Positions 37,099 through 45,242 of a stretch of DNA of 64,000 bases are shown one piece after another. The notes beneath the pieces are model-generated. The model did not search any database. It saw only the letters and a program-made list of their open reading frames with translations, and was not told the origin of the DNA. The position numbers and the translations under genes are program-made. Every line of letters begins with the position of its first letter. Position 1 is the stretch's first letter. Origin of the DNA: Leptospira kanakyensis (lineage in GTDB: Bacteria > Spirochaetota > Leptospiria > Leptospirales > Leptospiraceae). The stretch lies in assembly GCF_004769235.1 (NCBI RefSeq), contig NZ_RQFG01000018.1:186001-250000 (forward strand). Reading direction: 5' to 3'.

Positions 37099-37308
37099 CT
37101 ACGATTGATCTTTCCATTGGATCCCTCGTTTTGTTAGTTCGGCTTCAAGTTTTGGGAGGGAGCTGGGACCAAACCCATGCAATCGAAGTAGGTCTTTTTT
37201 CGTATATCGAGATATATCTTCGAGTTTTGAAATCCCAAGTTCACTGATCAATGCTCTCTGGGCAGGTGCTCCGAGAAAACTTAAAAAATTAGAATCATTT
37301 GTTTTCAT
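37099..37308 (-). CDS. Small helix-hairpin-helix protein (RpoA C-terminal-domain-like)
   Basis: A 69-residue protein. LGAPAQRALISELGISKLEDISRYTKKDLLRLHGFGPSSLPKL has the helix-hairpin-helix pattern of the RNA polymerase alpha C-terminal domain and its small stand-alone relatives, which bind DNA. ATG 37308 with GGAAGA seven bases upstream is chosen over a TTG at 37323. It lies 38 bp downstream of the TPM-domain gene on the same strand and is probably in its operon. Confidence 0.72.
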   Translation of the reverse strand: MKTNDSNFLSFLGAPAQRALISELGISKLEDISRYTKKDLLRLHGFGPSSLPKLEAELTKRGIQWKDQS

Positions 37309-37346
37309 ATGCGATTCTTCCAATGCATCACTTGGGTAAAGGGCAT

Positions 37347-38978
37347 CTAGTAGCTTCCCCCGCTTCCGCCCCCGCCCGAGGAACCACCTCCAAAACTTCC
37401 TCCGCCACCACCACCGCCCCCGCCACCAGAGGAACCGCCCGAACTGCTCTTTTGTTTTTTGGGAATGGTTTCGTATTCGGTGGCACTATGTTTGCAGTGA
37501 GCACAATTTCGTCTGACTTCTACCTTACCTGAACTACTGTAAGTTGCTTCTGACAAAATACGACTGGATTTGCAAACAAAGGTTTCGAACTTACATTCGG
37601 GGCAGGTCTTAATCTTACGAAAGGAAGTGCCTTTATGTATGTATTCTGGATCGATATTGGGAAATTTGAGAATGGAGTTGGCCTCACATCCCGGACATAC
37701 CCAAACATCGTAATCTATGGAATTCACAAGCTCCTCAGAAATTTGACCTTTCGATAAATGGGCGTTATCCTCTTCTTCCGAAAGTTTGACCATAGCGGTT
37801 CCACATTTTTTACAGTTTCGTGGTATGTTTCTAATTTTCAATAGTCGTTCGCTTAACTTTCGCAAACGTAGATCACCCCAAAAGATGGCATAAACTACAA
37901 TGAAGGCGATGGTTAAGAAAATGGAAATGGGGAAAATGGCATCATCCAAAAACTCAGAGAGAAGAGTGATCGTAAAAATAATGGGTGTGACAATCACTCC
38001 ATAAAACAAAGGGAAGTCTGTTTTATGAACAATATGATATTTTGCTGTCGGAGAAGGAATGATCCAAACAAAAATCCTTTGTAACAAATGTAAGAATAAA
38101 AAAAGAGAAATATAACCAAAGACAAAGTATTGTTTGTATTCTCTTGTTTCTTCCTTTTCGATTCTTTCTTGTTCTGTAAGTTTTTCGTTTAAAAGTCTGG
38201 ATTCTTCATCGTTTAAAAAATAATTTCCAGTGGTATTGTATTTATCGACAGTTTCTTCTAAAATTTTCTTTTCCTCGTCAGTGAGTTGCGAGTAGGACTT
38301 CCCTTGGTAGTCATATTCATCCGTTCTTTTGGATTCGTTGGTTGAGTCATTGTTTGAAGGATAGTCACTTATATCTGTCGCAACATTTGTATTAGATGCA
38401 TTGAATAGTAAGTTTTCTACGGCAATTTCTGGATGGTTCCGTTTATTGATCAGTGCGGCAACCGTATCGGCATGCCCCTTTTGAAAGTTGTCTGCTTTGA
38501 ATGCGGGAATGGTGTAAGTATCAATGATTCGTTTGACTGTGACATCTGGAAGGTCTCCTTCGAGACCATATCCAATTTCGATTTCCACACGCCTTTGGTC
38601 GATGATGTGTAAAACGAGGATTCCATTGTCTTTGCCTTTTTTACCAATTTTCCAATGATTAAATAAAGCAACGGCAAAGTCTTTTGGCACATAACTTCCG
38701 ATTGTTGGCAAAGTCACTACTGCAATTTCCAATCCGCTCGAGGCCTCTTCGGCACTGATTATATTGTCGATGACGGACGTGTCTGTCAAAACACCGGCAC
38801 TATCTTCCACCCAACTGTTTCTGAGTTCCTTGGGGTTGGGAACTTTGGAAACGAGCGTGTCTATGGATTCTTCATGGGAGGGGGAGCAGAAGGAAATAGA
38901 AAGCAGGGAGGTTGCTACTGCGAGAGTCAGTAGAATCTTATGGAAGTAGGTTTGTCTTGGGTTTAGAAGTGCATTCAC
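37347..38978 (-). CDS. TPM-domain (YgcG-like) membrane protein with zinc-ribbon motifs and a Gly-rich tail
   Basis: A 543-residue protein with an N-terminal signal and possible lipobox (SISFC). The TPM domain (about residues 50-175) shows VEDSAGVLTD, GLEIAVVTLP, GILVLHIIDQRRVEIEIGYGLEG and ADTVAALI. Acidic linker residues follow, then three membrane helices (about 285-365), two Cys-pair segments resembling zinc ribbons (CKKCGTAM...CPGC; CPECKFETFVC...CAHC), and a Gly/Ser-rich tail as in YgcG proteins. The TPM domain is thought to act in photosystem repair or respiratory complex maintenance; its bacterial role is unclear. The zinc-ribbon part is less usual. Confidence 0.85.
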   Translation of the reverse strand: MNALLNPRQTYFHKILLTLAVATSLLSISFCSPSHEESIDTLVSKVPNPKELRNSWVEDSAGVLTDTSVIDNIISAEEASSGLEIAVVTLPTIGSYVPKDFAVALFNHWKIGKKGKDNGILVLHIIDQRRVEIEIGYGLEGDLPDVTVKRIIDTYTIPAFKADNFQKGHADTVAALINKRNHPEIAVENLLFNASNTNVATDISDYPSNNDSTNESKRTDEYDYQGKSYSQLTDEEKKILEETVDKYNTTGNYFLNDEESRLLNEKLTEQERIEKEETREYKQYFVFGYISLFLFLHLLQRIFVWIIPSPTAKYHIVHKTDFPLFYGVIVTPIIFTITLLSEFLDDAIFPISIFLTIAFIVVYAIFWGDLRLRKLSERLLKIRNIPRNCKKCGTAMVKLSEEEDNAHLSKGQISEELVNSIDYDVWVCPGCEANSILKFPNIDPEYIHKGTSFRKIKTCPECKFETFVCKSSRILSEATYSSSGKVEVRRNCAHCKHSATEYETIPKKQKSSSGGSSGGGGGGGGGGSFGGGSSGGGGSGGSY

Positions 38979-39023
38979 GACCGCTAAATTGTAGAAGAGC
39001 GGTTTGGAATGTCAAGTCTCAAG

Positions 39024-39842
39024 TTAAGGGGGAAGCCCACAAGAGGATCCACAAGTAAAGGAAATGGTTCTTGGAGTGAGAGGAGTTCCTGACTGAGAAC
39101 GAATCCCGGGGCCCAAGGAAATCGTATAAGTTTCGTTAACAAAGCCGTCTGGCATTCCATGAAGTGACTGGCCTTGTATGCTAACGCTTTCTACGGAAAC
39201 TGGTGGAGTGATCAAAATATTCTCAGAAAACCATGTAGAGTAAGGTACTTCATCTTCTGGAAGTAGAATGATATCTGAAAAATAGAAAGAGAGCATTGAT
39301 GGAGCATTTTCTACGTAAGTATTATTTTTTGGACCCGAATCAGTAAGTTCAAAAAAACTAGGTTGGTTTCCAGGGGGATAAGCAAAAAAACTCGAAACTT
39401 CCACAAGACTAGAATTGTCTTTGATTTCCGTAACTCGAATGTCTAGCGGTGAAGAAACAAGAAGTGTGAAGCTAAAATATGAGGAGCCACCTTTTGTCAC
39501 AGCAAATGTGGTGGAGCCAGTTGATAAATGAATGAAAAATCTTCCACCAGAATCCGTTGTTGCCGATGAATCTAATCCATCAAGTCCATTGGATCGGCTG
39601 TTGACGGTCAGTATTGCATTTGGAACTGCTGCACCTGTTTCATCACGAATTTGGCCAGTGATAGAAATGGCAATGGATGTTGGAGTCAGTCCCAATAGAG
39701 GGAGTCCTAGGAGAATGGATGAGTCTTCTTTGGGATCTGGAACCAGGACTTTTTGAACCAATGGGTTGTAGTAGCAGTTTACTAGGTTAAGTAGCAGAAC
39801 TAAAAGTAAGGAATATTTGAGTTTACGTATGATTAACTTCAT
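39024..39842 (-). CDS. Lipoprotein with carboxypeptidase-regulatory-like domain, array member 1
   Basis: A 272-residue lipoprotein (lipobox LVNC, Cys23; mature start CYYNPLVQKVLVPDPKED). A carboxypeptidase-regulatory-like beta-sandwich follows (ITGQIRDETGAAVPNAILTV...GRFFIHLSTGSTTFAVTKGG, about residues 60-120), then a C-terminal bacterial-Ig-like unit (SFYFSDIILLPEDE...ENILITPPVSV...YTISLGPGIRSQSGTPLTPRTISF). It ends in two Cys. It is the parent type of the pseudogene directly upstream. Function unknown; outer-membrane lipoprotein predicted. Confidence 0.78.
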   Translation of the reverse strand: MKLIIRKLKYSLLLVLLLNLVNCYYNPLVQKVLVPDPKEDSSILLGLPLLGLTPTSIAISITGQIRDETGAAVPNAILTVNSRSNGLDGLDSSATTDSGGRFFIHLSTGSTTFAVTKGGSSYFSFTLLVSSPLDIRVTEIKDNSSLVEVSSFFAYPPGNQPSFFELTDSGPKNNTYVENAPSMLSFYFSDIILLPEDEVPYSTWFSENILITPPVSVESVSIQGQSLHGMPDGFVNETYTISLGPGIRSQSGTPLTPRTISFTCGSSCGLPP

Positions 39843-40013
39843 TTTCGTAAATATGGCACCTTACATGATGAGGCGCAGTAGCATAATTTTATGCTAATAT
39901 ATGAATTTTATGATATTATATTTTTTTGTCAAAGATAAAACGCTATATTCCATCTATTGCGTGATGGTAAAGTCAAAGATTTAGAAGGTTGGATTTAGAT
40001 GTCAAATCTCTAG

Positions 40014-40466
40014 TTAAGGTCCGCAAGTGGCAAGGCAGGTAAAGTTAATGGTTCTTGGAGTCAGAGGTATTCCTGTGGTTGAGCCAATAATTCCGGATCC
40101 TAATGTGATTGTATATTTCGTTGTTTGTGAAGAAAATCCATCGACCAATACAATTAAAGATTCTCCTTCAACACTAGTATTTCCTAGTGAGAGCGATGGT
40201 GAAACCTGTATGTTTTCGCTCAACCAAATGGCCTCTTGACCTTCCGGGGAAGGTTGTGGTTCCAGTTTGGTCGCGGATTTGACCTGTGACTGATAAGGCG
40301 TTGCGGTAGTCAGTCCCAAAAGAGAAAGCCCTTGAATTAGGGATCGGTCTTCTTTAGAGTCAGGAACTAAGATTCTTTGAACGAATGGGTTGTAGTAACA
40401 GTTGGCTTAGTTTATCAACAGAATTAGAAGTAAGGAAAATTTAAATTTTTGTATGATAAACTTCAT
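40014..40466 (-). pseudogene. Broken copy of lipoprotein array member 1
   Basis: It starts like its intact neighbour (MKFIIQKFKFSLLLILLIN) but hits a TAA in the signal peptide, just before NCYYNPFVQRILVPDSKED. Further on the reading frame shifts: LSVTGQIRDQTG is found in another frame. The rest of the regulatory-like domain is deleted, joining directly to AIWLSENIQVSPSLSLGNTSVEGESL and the normal end LTPRTINFTCLATCGP. Upstream and downstream flanks match the intact gene too, so this is a recent duplicate that decayed. No ribosome site or start rescues it well. Confidence 0.85.
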
Positions 40467-40566
40467 TTTCGTAAATTTGGCGATCAATGTATGACCTTTG
40501 CAGAGTTATATGCGAATATATGAATTTTTCGATATATGATAACTGTTTTTCAAGTGAAAAAGCGCT

Positions 40567-40974
40567 TTATAGGGCTGCGCATCCTGATATACAGGTAAAT
40601 GTAACCTTTGTTCCAGGAGCCATCGGTTTACCTGATTTTACCTTTATTCCTGATCCAAATGTAGTTGTATATGTGTTTCCTGTACCTACGGGAGAAGATA
40701 TGTTGAGATCAAATCTATTATTAGATATATTTACCGTTGAAGTGTTGAATTGTATTATGGATTGAGTTTGTATAATATTTGTAGCGATCCAAGTGCTCGC
40801 ATTGGAAGCATCAATATCTAATGTTTCTGAAAAGGTAAAAGAAAATGTCGTTGGGGAAGACGTAATGTTTTCTCCATCAGCAGGGCTGGAACTTAATAGA
40901 AAAAAATAAGGAGATGGTTGTGGCGCGGAAGCAGGTGCAGCAATGAATCCCGCACCTGTTACATTTGGTCTTCC
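40567..40974 (-). pseudogene. C-terminal remnant of another array lipoprotein
   Basis: About 135 codons with no start, directly after an in-frame TAA. Translation gives YFFLLSSSPADGENITSS, FSFTFSETLDIDASNASTWI and GSGIKVKSGKPMAPGTKVTF, then FTCISGCAAL. This matches the C-terminal Ig-like half of the array lipoproteins, including the closing Cys pair seen in member 1. The signal peptide and regulatory-like domain are gone. Confidence 0.75.
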
Positions 40975-41497
40975 TTATTTCTGAGATGGTTTTTATTGGG
41001 AATAGAAGAGTCTATAAATTGTAAGTGATAAGCAATAGATGAAGGTTCAATTTATGATAGGAATGCAAAAAACTATAACAAATGACTAGGTGGCTAACGG
41101 AACAACTCTAAAAATATAAAACCAGTGCAAATAAAAAACTAAAAAAATTAAATATTTATCTAGATTTAGCTGAAGCATTAATCGATGAATCATTAACATG
41201 TATTTCTTTATTCCAGAAAATGAAAGGGTTAAAATCTTTTTCTAAAAATCTTTGAGTAAAAGAAAGAACTTACAAAGAAAAAGTAACTAAATCTTAGAAG
41301 CGATCTTATATAGAGGAACGAGATTAGCATAGATTTAGATATTGATTTTAGTTTTATATTAGAAATTGTTTACGTAATGCGACATTTAAAGCTCTAACTT
41401 TCCTCCTGAAATCAAGATCGTTCCTAGTTGATTGGCAAAGTTCCAACCAAAAATGTTATTTTATAGGATGTCTTTTCAATACTGTGGAAATTGTTTT
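40975..41497. other. Gene-free AT-rich stretch, possibly decayed coding DNA
   Basis: About 520 bases without an intact gene. On the plus strand from 41084, a frame interrupted by TAA, TGA and TAG reads KKLKKLNIYLDLAEALIDES and KSFSKNL*VKERTYKEKVTKS, which could be a dead gene or chance in AT-rich DNA. I see no repeat, terminal inverted repeat or transposase motif. Confidence 0.35.
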
Positions 41498-42289
41498 TTA
41501 TAAAGCTAAAGCACCGATTCGAAACCGGATTGTGGTTGGTTTCATGCTCTTACCTGTTGTAGACTTAATTCCCGGCATAAGTGTTAAAGTATAATCATTT
41601 TGAGGTAAATACGACAAACTATCTATCGCGAAATTAACATTGTTACTGGCAACACTTGCAGAATAAAGACTTAATGCGGGTGATATTAAAAAGTTTTCAT
41701 TTCGCCAGCTGTTGTTATCAGAAGGTAATTCAAGATTCTCTGTAAAAAAGAAACTGAAGCCTGATCCAACTGTAATCGCATAATTTGCGTTTGCAACGAC
41801 TAATCCATTGTAGGGCATTGAAGAAGTTAAGTCTAAGAATGAAATATCCCCAAGGGAAGAACTATACGCTTCTAAATTATAAACTGTATACGTTGAATTG
41901 CTGATTGAGTTTAAGGTTACGATCGGTGGTGTGACAGAAAGTTCGATTCTAAATACAGTTCCAAGATGATCCACCTCAAGGGTCATTGTCCCAGCTGAGC
42001 CTACTAATTTAAATCGACCTGCTGAATTCGTTACACTTTGATTTGTAGTATCTGTTGAATCAGCAATTTTCACGGTAGCCCCTGATACTCCCGCCCCAAG
42101 TGAAATCAATTGTCCTGTGACAATGATGGAAGAAGGTCCTAAACCAAGTAGACCAAGGGTTGAATTGTTATTTTCCTCTTCCGTCGGGTTTAAGATGCCA
42201 TTCACAAACGGATTGAAATAACAATTCCCAAGCAACATCCATAAACTCAAAATCACTGAAACAGATCGTAAGTTAAGTCGATGGTTCAT
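41498..42289 (-). CDS. Lipoprotein with carboxypeptidase-regulatory-like domain, array member 2
   Basis: A 263-residue lipoprotein (signal to LLGNC, mature start CYFNPFVNGILNPTEEE). It has a regulatory-like domain (IVTGQLISLGAGVSGATVKI...GRFKLVGSAGTMTLEV) and a C-terminal Ig-like unit (FSFFFTENLELPSDNNSWRNENFLI...YTLTLMPGIKSTTGKSMKPTTIRF). GGAGA with 6-nt spacing supports the start. It is closest to member 3 (shared MPGI-S-TGK-x-K and FNPxVNGILNP). The 156-bp gap to the gene upstream holds a terminator, so it has its own promoter. Confidence 0.78.
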   Translation of the reverse strand: MNHRLNLRSVSVILSLWMLLGNCYFNPFVNGILNPTEEENNNSTLGLLGLGPSSIIVTGQLISLGAGVSGATVKIADSTDTTNQSVTNSAGRFKLVGSAGTMTLEVDHLGTVFRIELSVTPPIVTLNSISNSTYTVYNLEAYSSSLGDISFLDLTSSMPYNGLVVANANYAITVGSGFSFFFTENLELPSDNNSWRNENFLISPALSLYSASVASNNVNFAIDSLSYLPQNDYTLTLMPGIKSTTGKSMKPTTIRFRIGALAL

Positions 42290-42319
42290 ATCTTTTCTCC
42301 AGAATACGGGGATTGTTTT

Positions 42320-42353
42320 AAAAAAGAAAATTACCTTAGGTTAGAAACCTAAG
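42320..42353 (-). terminator. Rho-independent terminator after array member 3
   Basis: A perfect 8-bp stem CTTAGGTT/AACCTAAG with a 3-nt loop (42335-42353), followed on the minus strand by a T-rich tail down to about 42320. It lies about 90 nt past the stop at 42446. Confidence 0.65.
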
Positions 42354-42445
42354 AGATTAATTATATAGGAATTATGGATGTTTGGCAAGAAATTTATTGA
42401 TTAATCTGATAGTTAGATGAGTTATCTCTTTCGTTCATAAAATTC

Positions 42446-43234
42446 TTACAGTGGCATTACACTCTCAATTCGAAACCGAATGGCTGGTTGTTTTAGAGCT
42501 TTGCCTGTTGCGGAACGAATGCCTGGCATCAAAGTCAGAACATAGTCAGTTTGTATGCCATAATTTTCTGGTGGTATAACAATGGTAATAGAGTCCGGTG
42601 AAATCCCAAGTATACCTAATCCAATCGTCGGAGATACTATGAAGTTTTGGTCTCTCCATAAGTTGTAATCTCCAACCTCCTCAAGATTTTCGGAAAATTT
42701 AAAATAAAAACCAAACCCGAGTATAGACGTATAATTGGAACTAGTAATGATCAACCCGTCATATGGTCGTGAAGAGACCAAATCAAAGTATGATGGAATT
42801 TCAGAGGTTGTAGGATACGTTTCTAAGTTAGAAACAGTATAACCAGAATTTTCTATTGAAACCAAATGAGCGATGGGGGGCATCACTAAAATTTCCAGTT
42901 TGAATTCGGTTCCATTATGATTCACTTGGAGCTGCAAAGAACCCGCAGGGCCTGTTAAATGAAAACGACCAGCTTCATTTGTAACCGTTTTGTTTGAATC
43001 CGATCCAGCGATTTGGATGGTGGCACCAACGACTGCGATACCGTCATTTGTTTTAAGTTGGCCTGTAATTCCGAAAGTTGTCGGAGCAAAACCCAATAGA
43101 CCTAAAAAAGCACCCGAATTCTTTTCTTCTTCCAGCGGGTTTAAGATTCCATTCACTACCGGATTGAAATAGCAGTCAGAAAAAAAAGGAAGAAAGATAA
43201 TTAGAAAATAGATCTTGTGGATTTGTATTCTCAT
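42446..43234 (-). CDS. Lipoprotein with carboxypeptidase-regulatory-like domain, array member 3
   Basis: A 262-residue lipoprotein (lipobox-like FFSDC, mature start CYFNPVVNGILNPLEEE). Regulatory-like domain GITGQLKTNDGIAVVGATIQI...GRFHLTGPAGSLQLQVNH; Ig-like C-terminal unit FYFKFSENLEEVGDYNLWRDQNFIV...YVLTLMPGIRSATGKALKQPAIRF. GGAGGG with 6-nt spacing supports the start. The Cys pair found at the end of member 1 is absent, as in members 2 and 4. Confidence 0.78.
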   Translation of the reverse strand: MRIQIHKIYFLIIFLPFFSDCYFNPVVNGILNPLEEEKNSGAFLGLLGFAPTTFGITGQLKTNDGIAVVGATIQIAGSDSNKTVTNEAGRFHLTGPAGSLQLQVNHNGTEFKLEILVMPPIAHLVSIENSGYTVSNLETYPTTSEIPSYFDLVSSRPYDGLIITSSNYTSILGFGFYFKFSENLEEVGDYNLWRDQNFIVSPTIGLGILGISPDSITIVIPPENYGIQTDYVLTLMPGIRSATGKALKQPAIRFRIESVMPL

Positions 43235-43346
43235 AAATTACCCTCCAATTCTTTTTATAAAAATTTTGCTACTGAAACAAACAGTAAATCAATGCTTCAG
43301 ATTTCTTACTGGGTAGATCTGGTATTGCCTTGGGAAGTAAAGAATA

Positions 43347-44147
43347 TTAGAATTCCCCTGTCATAAATCGAATTGATGTAGGTCGTATCGATTTCCCAGT
43401 CTCTGATTTGATACTAGAATTCAAAGTGATAGTAAAAGGGGTAAAGGGAGGGAGTGAGCCACCTGCTAGAACAATGGTTACATTATCTTTAGAAATACTT
43501 GTATACTCAAACCCAATTGATGGATTTACAATTATATTTTCGGCTGTCCAAAGAGCAGAATTAGAGGGCATTTCTAAGAACTCAGAAAATTTGAATACAA
43601 GGTTACCATTGATCGTAGTTCCGTAGTTACTATTATCAACAAGGAGCCCATCATAAGGCATGGATGATGTCAACTCCAAATAAACAGGCTCTTCTCCAAG
43701 GACATAAACATCTAAGCTTTGGACTGAATAACTAGAATTGTTAATGAAGCCAACAGTCGCCCCCATTGGTGTGACCATTAATTGGATGGTTACTAAGGTA
43801 CCTCCATCCGAAAATTGTAAGGTTGCCGGTCCCGTTGGGATATTTAGATAGAACCGTCCTGCCGTATTGGTTGTAGAAGAGTTAGTATTCTTCGAAGAAA
43901 ATGAAGTAGTTCCTAAGCTGACCTCTACGCCAACAAGTGAAACACCCAGTTTTTTGATTTGTCCTGTGATGCTAACTGTAGATGCTGAACCCCCAGCTAA
44001 TCCAAGGAGTGCGGACGAGTCAGACTCCTCTACCTTTGGATTCAGTAAGTCATTCACCAAAGGATTAAAGTAACAGTTCGTCGAAGAAAACAAAAAGACG
44101 AAACCTATAAGAATTGGTTTTCGTAGTATCGGAGAAAAATGCTTCAT
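43347..44147 (-). CDS. Lipoprotein with carboxypeptidase-regulatory-like domain, array member 4
   Basis: A 266-residue lipoprotein (signal ending SSTNC, mature start CYFNPLVNDLLNPKVEE). Regulatory-like domain SITGQIKKLGVSLVGVEVSL...GRFYLNIPTGPATLQF; C-terminal unit LVFKFSEFLEMPSNSALWTAENIIV...FTITLNSSIKSETGKSIRPTSIRF. It is the first lipoprotein gene of the array by transcription order and follows the coiled-coil exported gene by 12 bp, so these two are probably one operon. Confidence 0.78.
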   Translation of the reverse strand: MKHFSPILRKPILIGFVFLFSSTNCYFNPLVNDLLNPKVEESDSSALLGLAGGSASTVSITGQIKKLGVSLVGVEVSLGTTSFSSKNTNSSTTNTAGRFYLNIPTGPATLQFSDGGTLVTIQLMVTPMGATVGFINNSSYSVQSLDVYVLGEEPVYLELTSSMPYDGLLVDNSNYGTTINGNLVFKFSEFLEMPSNSALWTAENIIVNPSIGFEYTSISKDNVTIVLAGGSLPPFTPFTITLNSSIKSETGKSIRPTSIRFMTGEF

Positions 44148-44159
44148 GGTATTCTCGGA

Positions 44160-44978
44160 TTACTTCTTCTTCTTTAAAGCTTCTAAATCTTTTTCAAGTT
44201 GTTCTAACTCGTATTTTTCTTCTGCTTCTTTCAATTCTTGTTCGGTTCTGATTTGTTCTACTGCTTCATCTTTGATGCGTTTGATTTCGGAATCGGAAAC
44301 CATGCGGAAACCATTTCCTTCGCAAACATCAACAACAATTGTCTTACGAGTGACTGTAATGAGAAATCCACCGAGCAGGGTGATTGCCATATCTGTCCAA
44401 GTTGATGTTTGTTTGATACGAACTGGGCGGTTGTCTTTGGGAAGTAATTCATCCCAATTTGGTTCGCTAAAACGTAAGGCTCCAAACAACCAAAAGTATT
44501 CTGGATATTCTTGAAAGGATTGGCACTTGGCTGCTTCGGGAGCAAGGGTGATCATGTTTCCGTCAGCCACAGAACCAAGCACAAAAGAATCACGAAGGCT
44601 ATGTGTTACAACTTCGCCTCCTTCTTGTTTGGCTTTCTTTTCTGCTTCTTGTCTAGATAGTTCTTCTCTACGTTTGCGGATTTCTTCTTGTTTGGCTGCA
44701 ATGGCCTTTTCTTTTTCTGATTTCCGTTTTTCTTCTTCTTCTTTACGAATGTTTTCTTCTTCCGATTCCGCAATGTCTTTGTAGATAATTTTTAGGACAG
44801 TTTTTTTGGAAATCACCATGTGTTTTCCGTTTTGTGTGTCCACTTCGACACTATCCACGTTTTGATTCGTGACGATCCCTTTGATGGATTTGCCTTGTTT
44901 GAGAAGGATGGTTTGTACTGCACTTAATGGAAAAATGAAAAATAAAAGTATAATTAAGGTTAAATTTAAGTTTCGCAT
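44160..44978 (-). CDS. Exported coiled-coil protein of unknown function
   Basis: A 272-residue protein with a signal peptide (MRNLNLTLIILLFFIFPLSA). A short beta-rich part follows (ILLKQGKSIKGIVTNQNVDSV), of a type seen in spirochaetal proteins that begin with an Sm-like or KOW-like strand pair. Then comes a highly charged coiled coil (about residues 70-120, EEEEKRKSEKEKAIAAKQEE), a hydrophobic segment (MAITLLGGFLITVTRKTIVV), and a second charged coil to the C-terminus. It may span the periplasm or bind the outer membrane. It leads the lipoprotein array. Confidence 0.65.
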   Translation of the reverse strand: MRNLNLTLIILLFFIFPLSAVQTILLKQGKSIKGIVTNQNVDSVEVDTQNGKHMVISKKTVLKIIYKDIAESEEENIRKEEEEKRKSEKEKAIAAKQEEIRKRREELSRQEAEKKAKQEGGEVVTHSLRDSFVLGSVADGNMITLAPEAAKCQSFQEYPEYFWLFGALRFSEPNWDELLPKDNRPVRIKQTSTWTDMAITLLGGFLITVTRKTIVVDVCEGNGFRMVSDSEIKRIKDEAVEQIRTEQELKEAEEKYELEQLEKDLEALKKKK

Positions 44979-45242
44979 TTTTTAGATCCGTTTTCTAGTA
45001 TTTTCCCTATATTATTAGGATTTAGAATCATTTGCAATACCGAAATTTTTCATTTAACAGAAATACTTCGAGAAATGGGTCTCAATTTTGCAATAGTATG
45101 GATGTTTCTCGCCAAACAATCCCATTCGAACTTGAAAAAGTTGCAGATATTAGATGTAGTATGATTCGTATATTAAGTTTTTTGATTCAATGTCAGTGTT
45201 TGATTTCTATAAGTACACAATTGTTTCAGCAAAAGAGGTGGT

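Noticed and set aside
41400..41470. A minus-strand stretch reading IFGWNFANQLGTILISGG, faintly like a propeller repeat.
   Set aside because: Only about 20 codons, with no flanking similarity; chance in AT-rich DNA is as likely.
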